A stretch of DNA of 64,000 nucleotides from Tretioscincus oriximinensis (GCA_022410635.1 JAJVDF010001209.1:62001-126000), one strand, 5' to 3'. Shown: positions 21,181 through 33,050, counted from the first letter of the stretch. A program made the numbers and translations. The notes: a model not told the origin generated them from the sequence alone.

Positions 21181-22490
21181 CAGATTTTAACGGGCCATCT
21201 TCTTTACTCCTATCCAATCTTTTTGAGTTGTGATGCATGTGATCTTCAGCCATACTTAGTGTTAGCATTGCCTTGCTATTAATTGACACATGGCAATGGA
21301 GCTCTGAAATCTCTATTCAAATATCTGGTGGTTATTAAGCATCTGTTTTCTTACCTTACTTTGGGAGATCTGTTCAGCTCTGACGGGAAGGCCTCTGCCT
21401 CCTCAAATAACAATGCCATATGTTTAGCTCCTGAGCTCCCAAATGCCTCTTCATTTTTAAGTGGTGCTTCCAAACACATCACAGACCTCAAAATATTTCC
21501 TAGAGTTATAATAATTTTTGAGGCAATGGTAGCCCATGATGCATAGGATAGAAGGGAAAGAATAAATATTTTACTTCTCAAGGTCTAGAATATGGAAGGA
21601 AATTTTTCACCATGTGTTGCAGCTCACAGGAACACACTGTGGCTTGTGTTAAAGATTTAGAATTGTAAAGCAGACCTCACTAAAAATAGATGGACAAGTG
21701 TGGAAATGGAAATAAAGGTGTGAGACGGACCTTAGTGGCCAGTCTTAAGCCTAAAAATCTCTACTGATCCAGAGCAAAACTAAGATGAGGTGCGATGAGG
21801 GAGGAAAAAACATTNCTAACATTTTCACACCCAGTGCGCATTTTGCCTGTTATCCCCGAGCAAATGTAAAGAGAAGAGAACTGTAGGTTTGAAGAATCAT
21901 TTATCCTACAAGATTTTAATGGCAGAAGTTGTTTCTGATGAGGCAACCCTGAAGAAGAAGGCAAGAAAATATATGGATGCAGTAAGGTTATATAAGACAT
22001 ACATTTCAAAAGTCCAGGTCTATTTTGTTGAATTTGACCAACATCTGTATATTACTAATCCGTGTCGCTGTGATGCATGCTACACCAAAAATCTTGCCTA
22101 TCACCTCCAACTGAAGTGCTCGGACATAGTGAATAAAGCCCACCTCCCACCAACACATATTCCCTCACAAGCTTGCGGAGACAGTTTGAGGAAATAAGCC
22201 CTCAACTCATGCAGATGAGTCAGATGATGCGACCCTGTGTGACCTGCTGAGGAGCTGCCAAGGGAGCCGTCNGCTCTAAGACAATGGAGGATGGCAATGC
22301 CACCCCTGAGCTGACAAGGGCTAGTAACACTCACCCACACCTTCACTCACTGTTTCACAGGCAGGTCAGTCCCGCAAGTGGCAAGTGTAGGCAAAACCCA
22401 CACCCACATCTTAGTGGGCTTTACCACTCCTGACTACTTATACAAAGGTCCAATCCCAAAGGACAAGCTCAACTACTTGGGCCACTTAAT
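21181..22490. other. Mostly unassigned; may include diverged BovB body
   Basis: The segment directly before 22491 could be the 5' continuation of the BovB copy, but I cannot see RT or endonuclease motifs in the frames (for example 21889-22197). Confidence 0.35.
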
Positions 22491-22699
22491 ACAACTCTCT
22501 GGAAAAGACCCTGATTCTGGGAAAGATGGAAGGCAAAAAGAAGGAGGAAGGTACAGCCAAAGATGAGATAATCACATCAAGTCAGAAAGCAACAAACATG
22601 GCCAGATTTCAAGAGANAGTGGAAGACAGAGAGACTTGGTGTGCTGTGGTCCATGGGATCCTGAAGAGTCAAACATAACTGAATAACAATAACAATATC
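22491..22699 (+). mobile_element. BovB/RTE LINE 3' end
   Basis: CTCTCTGGAAAAGACCCTGA, TTCTGGGAAAGATGGAAGGC, AAAAAGAAGGAGGAAGG, then GACTTGGTGTGCTGTGGTCC, ATGGGATCCTGAAGAGTCAA and ACATAACTGAATAACAATAA follow, in order, the well-known BovB 3' end (aaagaccctgatgctgggaa.., ..gcctggcgtgctgcagtcca.., ..gtcgcaaagagtcggacacg..). The AACAAT-type end is its simple-repeat tail. BovB is abundant in squamates and ruminants through horizontal transfer. This copy is 5'-truncated and diverged. Confidence 0.85.
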
Positions 22700-24540
22700 T
22701 CAAAGCATGATTTACAACAGGTAGAAATGTAAAGCATTTTCTTGATCCCCGCAATAAATCTTTGCATACTTACAGTATAATAAAATTTACAACCTTCTCC
22801 TTGCCATTTTAGCAGCTATAGCGAAATGAGTGACCTTTTAAATAAATCTGTATATTGAAGTCACTTGGCAGAAAAATAATTATAACTTAGGTTTAGCTGA
22901 TACTTAACCTATCAAAATGATACTGTAAGAACCTTTTCTTAGGCTCATGATATAGTTAGTAATCTGATAAATACCAGCGAGAGACACAATCTAATCAGAG
23001 CTGTAAACACACTTCCTGTTTCTCTTTTTTCTCCAAAGATAACCAACTTTAAAACTTTTGTGAGCATTGGTTGAATGTATAAATGAGTGAATAATATTCT
23101 AATCTCTGGGACGTATAAGGCATATAAATATCTATAGTGAATATAATTCACAAATAGTTTATTCCAACTGGCCAATCGAAAGTATTGCAAAAANTGAATA
23201 ACTAAATATGAGCGATGGTTTAAGGAATAGGATGGTACGGAGCCTCTAGCCCCAGTTGTGATACATTTATTTATAATTATACCCCGCTCTATACCCAGAG
23301 AGCTCAGAGCAGCCAACAATAAAAACAACAATACAAAGTTAACATATTAAAATAATAAGCAGTATCTGAAGGTGGGAGAAAATAAAGATACTTTGGACTC
23401 TTCTTGATGGATTCAATGATAGAAGCTTCAGAGGAGTGAACTGGTATCCAAAGGTAAGGCAAGGCAATGGGGGTAAGAAGGTAGCTAAGGATTATCTAGA
23501 ATATCCGAGACTATTCACCTTCTGATGGCTGCATCTGTTCACCTGAAGAGGTCCAGTTTGCAGTGTTTTGAGAATGTGGAAAGCTTCTCCAGATGGCATC
23601 ACAACAAACTTCCTTTATGGAAATACAGGGAGAAAAGACATATTATGAGAACATTAGGCACACTTACAGTATATAACAGCATCTATATAAGCAAGAGCTT
23701 TAGTGCAGGACGTTTGGCCATTGTTTGATTTGGCCATTGAAAAATTGGAGTTGATCTTCAGGGAAGGGACTATCCAATTATTCTCTGGATGCCTTTTTCC
23801 CTTCACTGAAATTTATCTTTCTATCAAGTGAAATTTCATTGCGGGGAAAAGGGAATTGCAGAGAATAACTGAATCCCACAGCATACAGAAACAACATAAA
23901 CCATTGGGATGAAATAGTCAAACAGTTGTAGCANCTTGAAGTATGAGGGTCTTTAAGTAAATAAAGAGTAAGGTTTTAACTGTAAAAATACCCCCCCTCC
24001 AAAAGACACAGAGTAAATGCCTTGAGTACCATCTTTAATTTTCAAGAAGGAAAGTGGTACACTCCGAGAATGTTGGTTGAAGATTGGTTCTTGGAAATCT
24101 CTTGACCCCTTTAGTGGCTAANGGGTGCATATGGGGAGGAATGCCGTGGCAGGTAAATATCATCACTCCCAAATAGGTTGAGGAGATTCAGCCATGCCCA
24201 AGAGAGAAGAAAAATCTTGGATAAATTAATTTTACACCCTTAGTTGCTCCAGCAAATGTTGCTTGAAAACCTGGGTGAGCTGACTGTGAAAAAAATGCTC
24301 TAATCTTTCATAAACCACTACAAATGGACTGTGGAAGCTACTGTCAGGAACCAGATCTGAAGAGGCCTTTTCTATTCATTGGCTTCTCAGTGGGGAATAA
24401 AAGAATGACTAAGNCAACACATCCTTTTATATGCTAAAACATGCCACCTATTGGACAATAACAGCCCAAGGTTCTTGAAATGCAAGAGGCATAGGCAGTT
24501 TATGCGCATACCTAGTAGTAATCTCTATCCCTCCTTTTAA
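22700..24540. other. Unassigned AT-rich sequence with a short LINE tail
   Basis: A reversed L2-like tail lies at about 23258-23340 (TTATTTATAATTATACCCCG, then TATACCCAGAG). Nothing else is recognised; the minus frame at 22945-23331 overlaps this tail and has no motifs. Confidence 0.4.
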
Positions 24541-24544
24541 TATT

Positions 24545-24655
24545 GTTTTATACTTTTTTAATTTTTGTATTGATGTTTTACTGTTTTTGCCGCCCTGAGA
24601 CCTTCGGGTATAGGGCGGGGTATAAGTATAAATAAATAAATAAATAAAATAAATA
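24545..24655 (+). mobile_element. L2-like LINE 3' tail
   Basis: TTTTGCCGCCCTGAGACCTT, CGGGTATAGGGCGGGGTATA and an AATAAATAAATAAA end give the clearest copy of this tail. The 5' part is a poly-T-rich 3'UTR-like stretch. Confidence 0.7.
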
Positions 24656-25247
24656 ATCCAGTTTAAGGAGCTCAGGAGACCACATCGTCTGCATGAGATT
24701 AATGATAACTCAGATCAGGACTGTACTAAGAGCCCTCTAGTGGGGGATCACACTAATAATTAGTCAAGGGAGGCCTTGGCTCTGGGTCAAAGGTTTGAAA
24801 GCCTCCTGGCTGCTTGTGTCTCTGATGTTGAGTTCTCACTGGGGTGAAAGAAGCAATTTTGGCACCAACAAAGTGGAATCCAATTCCAACCTGCTATTTT
24901 ATTCCATTCCCCATTCCGTTTCCGCTCTGTGTCCTTGTTCTTACAATGTTATTGTGACTTTTAAAGCATTTTGGCTACCTCCTGTCCCAGAATAAGCAGT
25001 GCTGTATGGATGGGATCTGAGTGATCNTGGGCTTGGCTGGCTTGAACAATGTAGTGTAGCATGCATTGTCTTGTCAGTGTTGCTAAATCTGCTTAATGCT
25101 GATGTGTGTTTTTATGGCTAATCCAGATCAAGCAAATCTGGATTTACCAATAAAGATTTGGCTTGGGAAGTCTGTGAAGACAGAAGAAGTGGTCCATTGG
25201 AAAGGAACTGGAAAATGTAGTGGGTAAGAACACCAGATTGAAAGAAC

Positions 25248-25716
25248 CTACCATGTTTCCATGAAAATAAGACAGGGTCTTATATTAATTTTTTGCTCCA
25301 ATAGGCATTAGGGTTTATTTTCAGGGATGTCTTATTTTTCTGTGAACAACAATTAACATTTATTCTTAAACAAAAAAAATCAAAGTGTTTAATTTTTCCT
25401 TCCTTCCTTTTTCTTTCTTTTTTGCTTCTGTCTCTTCCTCTGCCTACCCCTAATCCAGTATTTCTCCCCTTCTGCCTCTGTTTCCCTCCAGTACTACACT
25501 TTCTTCCCCCTTCTCTTCCCCTCCCTCCCCCCTCCCATTGTTTTAACCCTCACTCTCTAATTGTGTTGTTTTGAGTAGCTGCCCGGACACAATTTAAATT
25601 GATTTTTTTATATTGTAGCCAGGGCTTATTTTTATTTTTGGGGTAAGCCTTATATTTCGAGCAACGTCAAAAATTCTGAAAAATCATACTAGGGCTTATT
25701 TTGGGGAAAACATGAT
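25248..25716. mobile_element. MITE with CATGTTT..AAAATAAGA inverted ends
   Basis: The left end CCTACCATGTTTCCATGAAA, ATAAGAC and the right end GGGCTTATTTTGGGGAAAAC, ATGATAGG are inverted repeats over more than 20 bp. Internal segments echo them (GGGTTTATTTTCAGGGATGT; CAGGGCTTATTTTTATTTTT). A C/T-rich tract fills 25390-25530. I know this kind of 'accgaaaataagac' element from reptile and other vertebrate genomes but cannot name its superfamily from the sequence. Confidence 0.65.
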
Positions 25717-26109
25717 AGGAACACCTATTTTTGCTCAACCACTGTCTCCAAAAATGATCTTCATCATTACAGGCTAGAAGAGACTTGAGTACTTAGAAAG
25801 AGGGGGAAGTGCATGGCCTTGGGCTGTAGTTCATTAGTATTTCATCCCAGTCTAGGTTTCATATTGAATGCAAGTGAATTACTGTTTCAATCACTATTAT
25901 GTACCAATGGTGATCCTGTGTAGCTCATAGGACAGCCTGATATAATGGGGAGATGGATCAGATGAAGCAGGGATAGCCAACAGCACAAGAAGCATAAATC
26001 TTGCTGTAAATCTGACTGAACATGGATATAGTCTATTATGCTTATTACCAGTATATAACTTATGGACTTCAGAGTGATAAGTAATTTCATGGACGTGTCT
26101 AGAACATTA
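25717..26109. other. Unassigned sequence
   Basis: No gene or repeat is recognised. Confidence 0.4.
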
Positions 26110-26480
26110 TCTGTTCTTGGTGTTTCAGATCAGATTGTGGTCTGACGAAGGAGAAGCTTGCAGGAGTATGTATCTCCTTGATCACTGTCCATCATTTAAT
26201 AAATGCTGGCCCAAGGAATTTGGTGGGGTTGTTTCCAGGGATTCTAGTAGAGATGGGCTCCAAAAGGTAACAGGGAGAGGGTATTCTTTGGCAATTCTCA
26301 TGTGGAATTTCTCAAGGATTGGTTCTGCTCCCTATCCTGTCGAACTTATATATGAAGCTGCTATTCCTTCTGAATTTGGGAAGGTGCTTGATCAGGGTTG
26401 TGACTAGGTTTTGTGTCATCTGGGACAAGCATTGATTCCAGTGTCTTCCTTGAAATGAAGTCAAATTGTGTAACTGGAAG
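26110..26480 (+). mobile_element. L2-like LINE reverse transcriptase remnant
   Basis: The plus frame holds degraded pieces such as SAPYPVELIYEAAIPSEFGK, in the position of the 'G[ST].LSP.LFNIYM' motif that precedes the YADD box in L2/Jockey-group reverse transcriptases, and DHCPSFNKCW before it. The YADD box is not visible and the frame stops. Stronger evidence for the same family is at 43870-44345. Confidence 0.4.
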
Positions 26481-26869
26481 CCAGCTACAAATGTGAAAAT
26501 CAACAGAAAGAGTGAGATTTGGTTTCTGGTTATACCAGAAACCAGCAGATGTTAAGGTAAGGGGAATTAAGCCTGTGATTACTTTTTGGCTGTGTTCTCA
26601 ATCTGGGAAAAAAACAGGTCTGAAACATGTTTGGCTGTGCGCTGGCTACTCCTGTTTCCCATTTACTCCAGTGGGAAACAGTTTGGCCGCACATCCATTG
26701 CACAGCAATGCAGAGTTTAAGCGGGGTTTGCTTTGAAAACCAAAGTGTAGGTTAACACTGGTGATGGTTTGCCGTAGCTAAGCTCTGAGTGGACAGTATC
26801 AGCTGTCTGATTGGTGATCAACTTGAGGGTCATCTGGTCAACACTGGAAGTAGTGTGTCCTGCCCAAAA

Positions 26870-27010
26870 TTGACATCATCAGTGAAACCTTTCCTGGAAG
26901 CGGGCTGGAAGTGATGTAATTCGTGATTTCACTTCCAGGTCTGAGGTCTCCTTTCAGGAAGCAGAAACCAGAGGTGACATCACGAATTATGTCATTTCTG
27001 GTTCTCGACT
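26870..27010. repeat. Imperfect inverted repeat
   Basis: CTGGAAGTGATGTAATTCGT, then GATTTCACTTCCAG on the left pairs with GTGACATCACGAATTATGTC, then ATTTCTGGTTC on the right. It could be a further decayed foldback element; no flanking duplication was found. Confidence 0.45.
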
Positions 27011-27404
27011 CCTAAAAAAAAAGTCCAGGTACGAGATACACAGGGCAGGATTTTTCTGACAAAGCATGCAATTTCCAGCCCTCCCTCTGACTTCTGGTGA
27101 AGCCAGAAGCATCCCCAAGGATTGAGGGGGCAGGCCGGCAGTGGGGGAGATCTTTGTAGATCGATTGCTGTTGTTGCTGGTTTTGCCAGGAGTTTAATTT
27201 TCCTACCACTATTTCTGTTTAGCAAATTTAAACTTCTCTCAAAAAGCAGCAGCAGCAGTGGCAGGCGATAAACAGAAATCTGCCTCACTACCATGGGCCC
27301 CACTTCTTGGGGCTGCTTCTGACTCAATTAAGAGCCAGAAGACCCTCAAGGATGGGCAAAATGTATGCAAAAGTAGGGATTGAAAAAAACGAACAAACCG
27401 GTGC

Positions 27405-27857
27405 TGCCTGTGCTTATTCAGACAAGCTCATTGAGACAGCAGTGCTGCTATATAAGGAAAAAGCAGCATTCCTGCCATATAAGCAGCCTGGATGTATACA
27501 TTCCAGGGAACAGCTGCGTAGCAGAAGGGTCTCTGTCCACGTGAAAGAATCATGCAGAGGGTCTGTTTTTACTCATGATATGCTCGTGCTAATATATGGT
27601 TGGTTAGAAATAGGAATGCATCTAGCTATTGTCCAATAGAAGAATGACACGCTTGCTTGAAAATGTATAAAAGCTGAGTGAAAACTACGATCGGTGCTCC
27701 CTCCCATATAGCCCCCTGAGTTGGGTGGAGAGAGACCTGTGTTGCAACACTGAATAAACGCTTATCTACGGACCAGATTGCCTGTTGCCTGCCTTTTGTC
27801 TACTGCGTCTGCACGAACAGCCTTCCTGGGGAGTCGTGGGCCAGAGCAACCCGCTAC
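27405..27857 (+). mobile_element. Probable solo LTR of an endogenous retrovirus
   Basis: The right part has LTR architecture in order: a CCAAT-type box (GTCCAATAGAAGAATGAC, about 27632), a TATA box (TATAAAAGCTGAG, about 27667), a polyadenylation signal (GAATAAACGC, about 27753), and a U5-like segment ending GAGCAACCCGCTACA near 27857. No primer-binding site follows and no gag, pol or env frame is seen, so it looks like a solo LTR. The left boundary is a guess. Confidence 0.5.
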
Positions 27858-28199
27858 ATNATGATCCCTCTTTGCCTTGTTAGGCCATTAAAATGGAGTT
27901 GAAACTGGACTGGGAAGGAGGCAAAACAGCTAAATAAATTTAGATCCGCATCCCTGTTTTCCAAACTGCTTCCTTCCCCTCAGTCAGAACACAGCTTTTA
28001 CGTATGCCAGGGGTTGGAGAAGGCAGCCTAAATCAGAATAAGTAAAGAACAAAATGGTACTCCAAATTTAGGACCTATACTGATCAAGCATTATGCATTT
28101 GCTACTGATGATAGTGCTAAAAATAATTGGAAATTTTACAGTAGTTATTTGAGATAATCTGGTTGAGCAATTAATTAGAAGTGATTAAATTGTTCTCAA

Positions 28200-28900
28200 T
28201 ATTATTACAAAAAGGAAAGAACATGTGTTGCAACACACTCCCCATACCCTTCCCACCCCTAATGCTCAACCTAGTAACATTGTAATTACTAAATTATACA
28301 TTCAATCTCAGATCAGAAACTATCTTTAGAGTAAACTTCACCATAGAATATCGATTACAACGACAGTCAACGGATTCTATAGATCATACCAGTGTGTTCT
28401 TTCATTGATACCTGTTACCCTCAGACTTTTTTCTTTCAAAATATCGAACCTTAACAATTCAATTAAATAATCTAACCAGGAATGGAAGGTCCACATTGAT
28501 TTGTCCTTCCATCCTCTTGCTATTGTGATCAAGGCTGCCCAGAAACTTCTTTGTAGAACATATGCTGTCCTAGCGGGCAAATTGAGAGCTGTCATATCAG
28601 CCAGGATCAGAGTTGGAATAGTTTTAGGAACATCTATATTTAATGTAGAGGATATTTCATCCAAAACCTGATACCAAAAAGAAGAAACTGTTGGCATCCG
28701 AACCAAATGAGCCGTTTTCTAAGCATCCACGTCAACAATTTGGAAATACTCCATCAATATGGGACAATTGGGCTGGGATCTTGTGCCATCTTGTTATTAT
28801 TTTGAAATTTAATTCTTTGAATTTAGAATTCTTAATACTCTTGATGTCTTAACAATATTGGCCCTTGCTGCCATCTTCTAAATAGCAAGTTACTATTATA
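28200..28900 (-). mobile_element. L1 LINE 3' end with ORF2 C-terminal remnant
   Basis: The minus-strand frame at 28377-28706 carries VSSFWYQVLDEISSTLNI and RSFWAALITIARGWKDKS, then WLDYLIELLRFD. These match the layout of the C-terminal end of L1 ORF2 (a Cys/His-region 'W..C..V..FW', then 'A...IAR.WK....P', then 'W......EKLT'). The sequence below 28377 is 3'UTR-like. Upstream of 28706 the frame is broken. The element is 5'-truncated and inactive. Confidence 0.65.
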
Positions 28901-30110
28901 CTTAATTTTGAGTAGTAAAGCATATAATTCACCTGTTTGATGTGGTGTTCCCTTTATTTTCCTTTCGAGTATCTCTTCAAAAATTGCTTTAGGTATAGCT
29001 ATACTAGCCCTAATTTCCTGTCTGTTTATATACGTTATGATGGCTGCTTCTCCTAGATAATATTTTGAAGTCCTTCTTCAGATAAACCAAAAGCTAATAT
29101 GTCATAATGTGATCTCCCTTGGTTCAGAATTGCAAGATTAGCAAGGTGTCTATTGGGATTGTGACTGAGAAAAGACTTCACTGAAGTGTGTTATGTAACA
29201 ATAGCAAGCTCAGGTTTTGTTTTGTTCATAACAATCTTGGCTTTGTGATAGTAACAAATTTATTATGCAATGACCTTTCAAGGATTTCAAACCATCAGAT
29301 GCATGAAATGTTATTCTGAATGAAGTGCAGAGAAGCTCAGACAGTGATAATTCTGTAATTCGCAGCACTTTTTAATGAAATAATCCCAGCCTTTCTCAAA
29401 AGCCTCTGGACTGAAAGCACTGCAGATTGCTCAGTGAGTTTGCTTTGAAATGGATAAGTGATTGTCTGTTCTTATCTTCATAGATAGGTGACCAGTTTGG
29501 GGATCTTGGATGTCTGGGTCACTATGGAATTGCCCAAAGAATCTGTGTTATCTGCTCCTGATATTTGAGAACCAAGGCTGGATTTATTTACTTTATTTAT
29601 TTTACTTCTCTCAGCTACTTTGGGTTTTATAATAATAAAAACAATAAAGTTCATATCAAACTTCTTTAAATCTGAAAAAATAGCCTTCATGGGGCCTTCC
29701 ATTGTGGGAAAATGATGACTCTTATGAGACTTTGAGGCTAGATGTAAAAGTTCATTTGCTCTAAGATCACAGAGAATGCTGGGAATTGCAGTAAAACAAG
29801 TGCAGCAATGACTTCTGGTACATGTTATGTCACAAGAATACAAGGAAATGTAATGGGGAATGAGAAACAGTGTGGAAAATTGAAGGTAGGTGGAGCGGAA
29901 TCACAAATGTGTTTTCCCATGTTTAAAATAAATAGCAACACAAAACATGTCGTGAAACAGTCATCAGTGTGTTGAAAATCTGAAGTTTATTAATTCAGTG
30001 AAGTTATTTCAAAAAGTGGAATATAATTATTAAATANTTATGTAAAGTGATCAGGATCACTAGAAACCTGGGGATTGATCTGGACCCATGAATAATTAGA
30101 ATCTAAAACT
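28901..30110. other. Unassigned sequence, possibly more L1 body
   Basis: 28901-29150 may continue the L1 ORF2 remnant but frames are broken. The minus frame at 29478-29843 (121 residues) shows no motif I recognise. No other feature is visible. Confidence 0.35.
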
Positions 30111-30290
30111 CCTTTTTGTTTTTTTAAAGAAAAACAATTATTTTGCTTTTTAAAATTTAACATTATATACATATAGATGCATGATATCCTTCCCTTCTCC
30201 CCATCCCTTCCCTGCTGGAGACTTTTTACTTATAAACTAATTACATCTTAATCTCTCAAACTTCTTTCAAGTTTATACACATACTCATAC
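30110..30290 (-). mobile_element. Possible L1 3' end, reverse
   Basis: TTTTTGTTTTTTTAAAGAAA begins a poly-T-led stretch followed by CATTATATACATATAGATGC and C-rich CTTCCCTTCTCCCCATCCC. This is the same organisation (poly-A tail, then a C-rich 3'UTR, reversed) as the better supported L1 ends at 46560 and 57965. Confidence 0.45.
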
Positions 30291-31427
30291 ATCCATCCAT
30301 ATTAACTTTCTACAGCCACCCAATAACTACATAGTCTCATAGAATCTAATATTGATAATGAAGATGGTTATAGGCAGATCCAAAAGTACTTTTGTAACAA
30401 GAACAGCAGAAAAATATAAAAATGAGTTCAAAGTATTCACAAGCATTTCTAAACAAAGAGCCTTAATGGGAACCTCTTGAGCAATTTTTTAAAAACATGG
30501 CAACTAATGAATTATCACTGAGCATAGGAATACACTGCGTAGCCTGTGAATTTAGACGATACTAGATGATACTTATCAACATCTAATGGTTAACAGGATT
30601 CTTTGAAGTAATTGTGTCTTTACATCTGTTTGGGATCAAGGAATGGCTAAAATGTAACTTGTGAAAAAGTTCTTACCAAAATTATCCACACGTCACAATA
30701 ATGATAGTGTTTTGACAGCTGGATTTCTCCGTAAANCAATAATGCAGTTAATGGTCTTAAAAACACATGATGTTGTTGATAGAAACGAAACCCGATTTGA
30801 TAAATACAATATTAAATTGAATTGCTAGTAAATTAATAACCCTGTTTGGATGCAGCTTTATGAAGAAAGGACCCTTGTCTCTTGATCAGAAGGAATCCTT
30901 TCTTCAAAGATTCTGGAATGCCCTCCAGCAGGCACAGAATGGCAGTTAGAAACAGTAAAGAACCAGCTTCCCACACATGACATTATCCTCAGAAAGAAGA
31001 GCAAAGACACCAGAACCAGTCTGGAAGGAGAAACGAAGGCAAAGCTTGAGGAAATGTGGACCCCAATAACAAAATATAATCAAAACAATTTTTGAAACAT
31101 CAACTACATCAGCCTTTTCCTTGGTTTATGAAAGTAAGTCTAAAACTGCCTCTGGACAGCAAATGGAAAACATGGGATCTTTTTTTAGATCCTGCAATTG
31201 CCCCTGTTAGATAACAAGATCAGGGAAAGTGTAAATACCATCCTGGTGCTTTCTCCTATAGTGTTTTGATGGTGAAAATACCTGGAANTGTGCAAGCATC
31301 TTCTCCCACATTTGCATAGTGTTTACATACAAGAATTGCCCCAAATTCTGAAGTGGGTATTTTCAATAAGAAGAACACAGGAATACATAGCAGATAATGT
31401 TATTTTGGAAAATCTATGCCCTTAATT
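30291..31427. other. Unassigned sequence
   Basis: No gene or repeat is recognised. Confidence 0.4.
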
Positions 31428-31629
31428 TCAGAGAAATAGCTGTGTTAGTCCAGTAGAAAGTCCAGCAAAGGGGCCAGTAGAACTTTGAGACTAACAAGAG
31501 AAACGAGGGTGGCATAAGCTTTCGTAGACATGTCTACTTCTTCAGATCATCTGTCACCCACTTCTTCAGATCATATACCACCCACTTTTCTCCTGTTAGT
31601 CTCAAAGTGCTACTGGCCACTTTGCTGGA
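31428..31629. mobile_element. TTAGTCTC foldback element, 10-14-bp duplication
   Basis: The left extension TCAGAGAAATAGCTGTGTTA, then GTCCAGTAGAAAGTCC precedes arms AGAACTTTGAGACTAACAAG and CTCCTGTTAGTCTCAAAGTG. The centre carries a short local duplication (CACCCACTTCTTCAGATCAT, partly repeated). Flanking direct repeats are CTATGCCCTTAATT (31414-31427) and CTAAGCCCTTAATT (31630-31643), identical over the last ten bases. Confidence 0.85.
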
Positions 31630-32002
31630 CTAAGCCCTTAATTGTTTTTTCCAAATGATTTTTTCTTCAAGAGTATTTAAGTCCTGAGAACTGGAAATAC
31701 CAGATAAATACTTCTTGTATTATTATTGCTGCACTATATTTCTAACTGAATTATTCTTGAGTTGTATTTAGCTCCATTCCATAGCTGGAGAACAAAAATG
31801 TAATCAAAAGAATAAATAAAATCTATTTAAGAACTTTGTAATCTGTCCTTTACCTATAGGTTTCAGGGTAGATAACAAAAAAGATAAAATATACTACAGT
31901 AGTTAGTAAAATAAATTTAAAATAAAACCTCAATCCACTAATTCTATCTGTCAGGACAAAATGTCTAGGTAAAGAAGTAAGTTTTCACCAGGTACTGAAA
32001 AT

Positions 32003-32088
32003 TATATACTGCTCAAAACAATTAAGGGAACACTTTAACATACACTNTTATGTTAAAGTGTTCCCTTAATTGTTTTGAGCAGTATATA
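32003..32088. mobile_element. Perfect 40-bp hairpin, Tc1/mariner-type MITE
   Basis: TATATACTGCTCAAAACAAT, then TAAGGGAACACTTTAACATA (32003-32042) is followed by a 6-nt loop (CACTNT) and its exact 40-bp reverse complement (32049-32088). The end motif CTGCTCAAAA..TTAAGGGAACACT is that of Tc1-like elements described from fish and reptiles, and TA dinucleotides at both ends suit TA-target insertion. Only the two terminal inverted repeats remain. Confidence 0.8.
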
Positions 32089-32754
32089 TTGTATGTGTCT
32101 GACAACTCTAAAAGAAGAATATTTCAAAGTCTGGGGATCACCATAGAAAAGGTTCTCCTTGTCCCTTTCACCTCTTAGAGGGGAGGAACTATACGAAGGC
32201 ACTTTTCTTGAAATCTTGATAAATGGGCAGATCTTTATGAAGGAAGATTAGACTTGATTTGCATTTACTTCCCTTAATCAATTTTAATAGATGTGGATTA
32301 GCTTGATCTATCTTGATCTGGCAACCTAAATTTGAACCCTCCTCCTCCCACCCTTCCACCCAAGCCATGCCCCCTCCACCACTCAGGACACCCTCNCTCC
32401 CTCCCTCTCATTCAATTGTAGAAATGGACAAGCGGTCAAGCATGTAGAATATTACAACCAGTATCCCTGTATTACTTGTTGCTACTTGAGATGGCCCATA
32501 GTGGGGAATAAGGCTGAACCTAACTTTATAATTTCTCAGTAAATCACTTCTCTGAGATGCTTCACCTGCTGATTACATCAATTCATACTGAAGTTGGACC
32601 TCCCTCTCAGCTTCCTGTTCACTGTAGGGTGTTGAACAGATCACTCTCCAGTAGAGTAGCAGACTGGGAAATGAAGGGNCACCCTATCCATACGTGAACT
32701 GAGTATCTTGTGCTGCATGCATACAAAGCATCAACTGACACGGATCAGTCACAT
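32089..32754. other. Unassigned sequence
   Basis: About 32636-32745 (AGCAGACTGGGAAATGAAGG, CATGCATACAAAGCATCAA) is related to about 40140-40290 and is probably an unnamed interspersed repeat. Nothing else is recognised. Confidence 0.4.
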
Positions 32755-33050
32755 TGTACGGATAGCTCAGTCGCTAAGGAAATGGTCTCTCATTTGGGAG
32801 ATCGCGTTTCGAAACCCTCTGTCAGACGTGGGGAGGGGTGAGCTTCCACTAGCCTGCAGCTCTGGCCAAACCAGCTATTCGAAAGCATGAATNGCAAGAA
32901 ATTGCAACTGACTGCAAGTAGATACATGGGAACCACCACAACCTGGTGGGGAAGATAGAATGTAAGCCTTTAGGCAAAATACCCTACTAAGCCACTTTGA
33001 GTCCCTTTGAAAGGTGAGAAAAGCAGGGTATAAGAACCTCCACCGGCCAA
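32755..33050 (+). mobile_element. tRNA-derived SINE (family A)
   Basis: ATAGCTCAGTCGCTAAGGAA and GCGTTTCGAAACCC form A- and B-box regions. The body CAAGAAATTGCAACTGACTG, CAAGTAGATACATGGGAACC and the 3' part CCCTTTGAAAGGTGAGAAAA are the cleanest in the window, so this copy is a good family reference. Confidence 0.8.
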
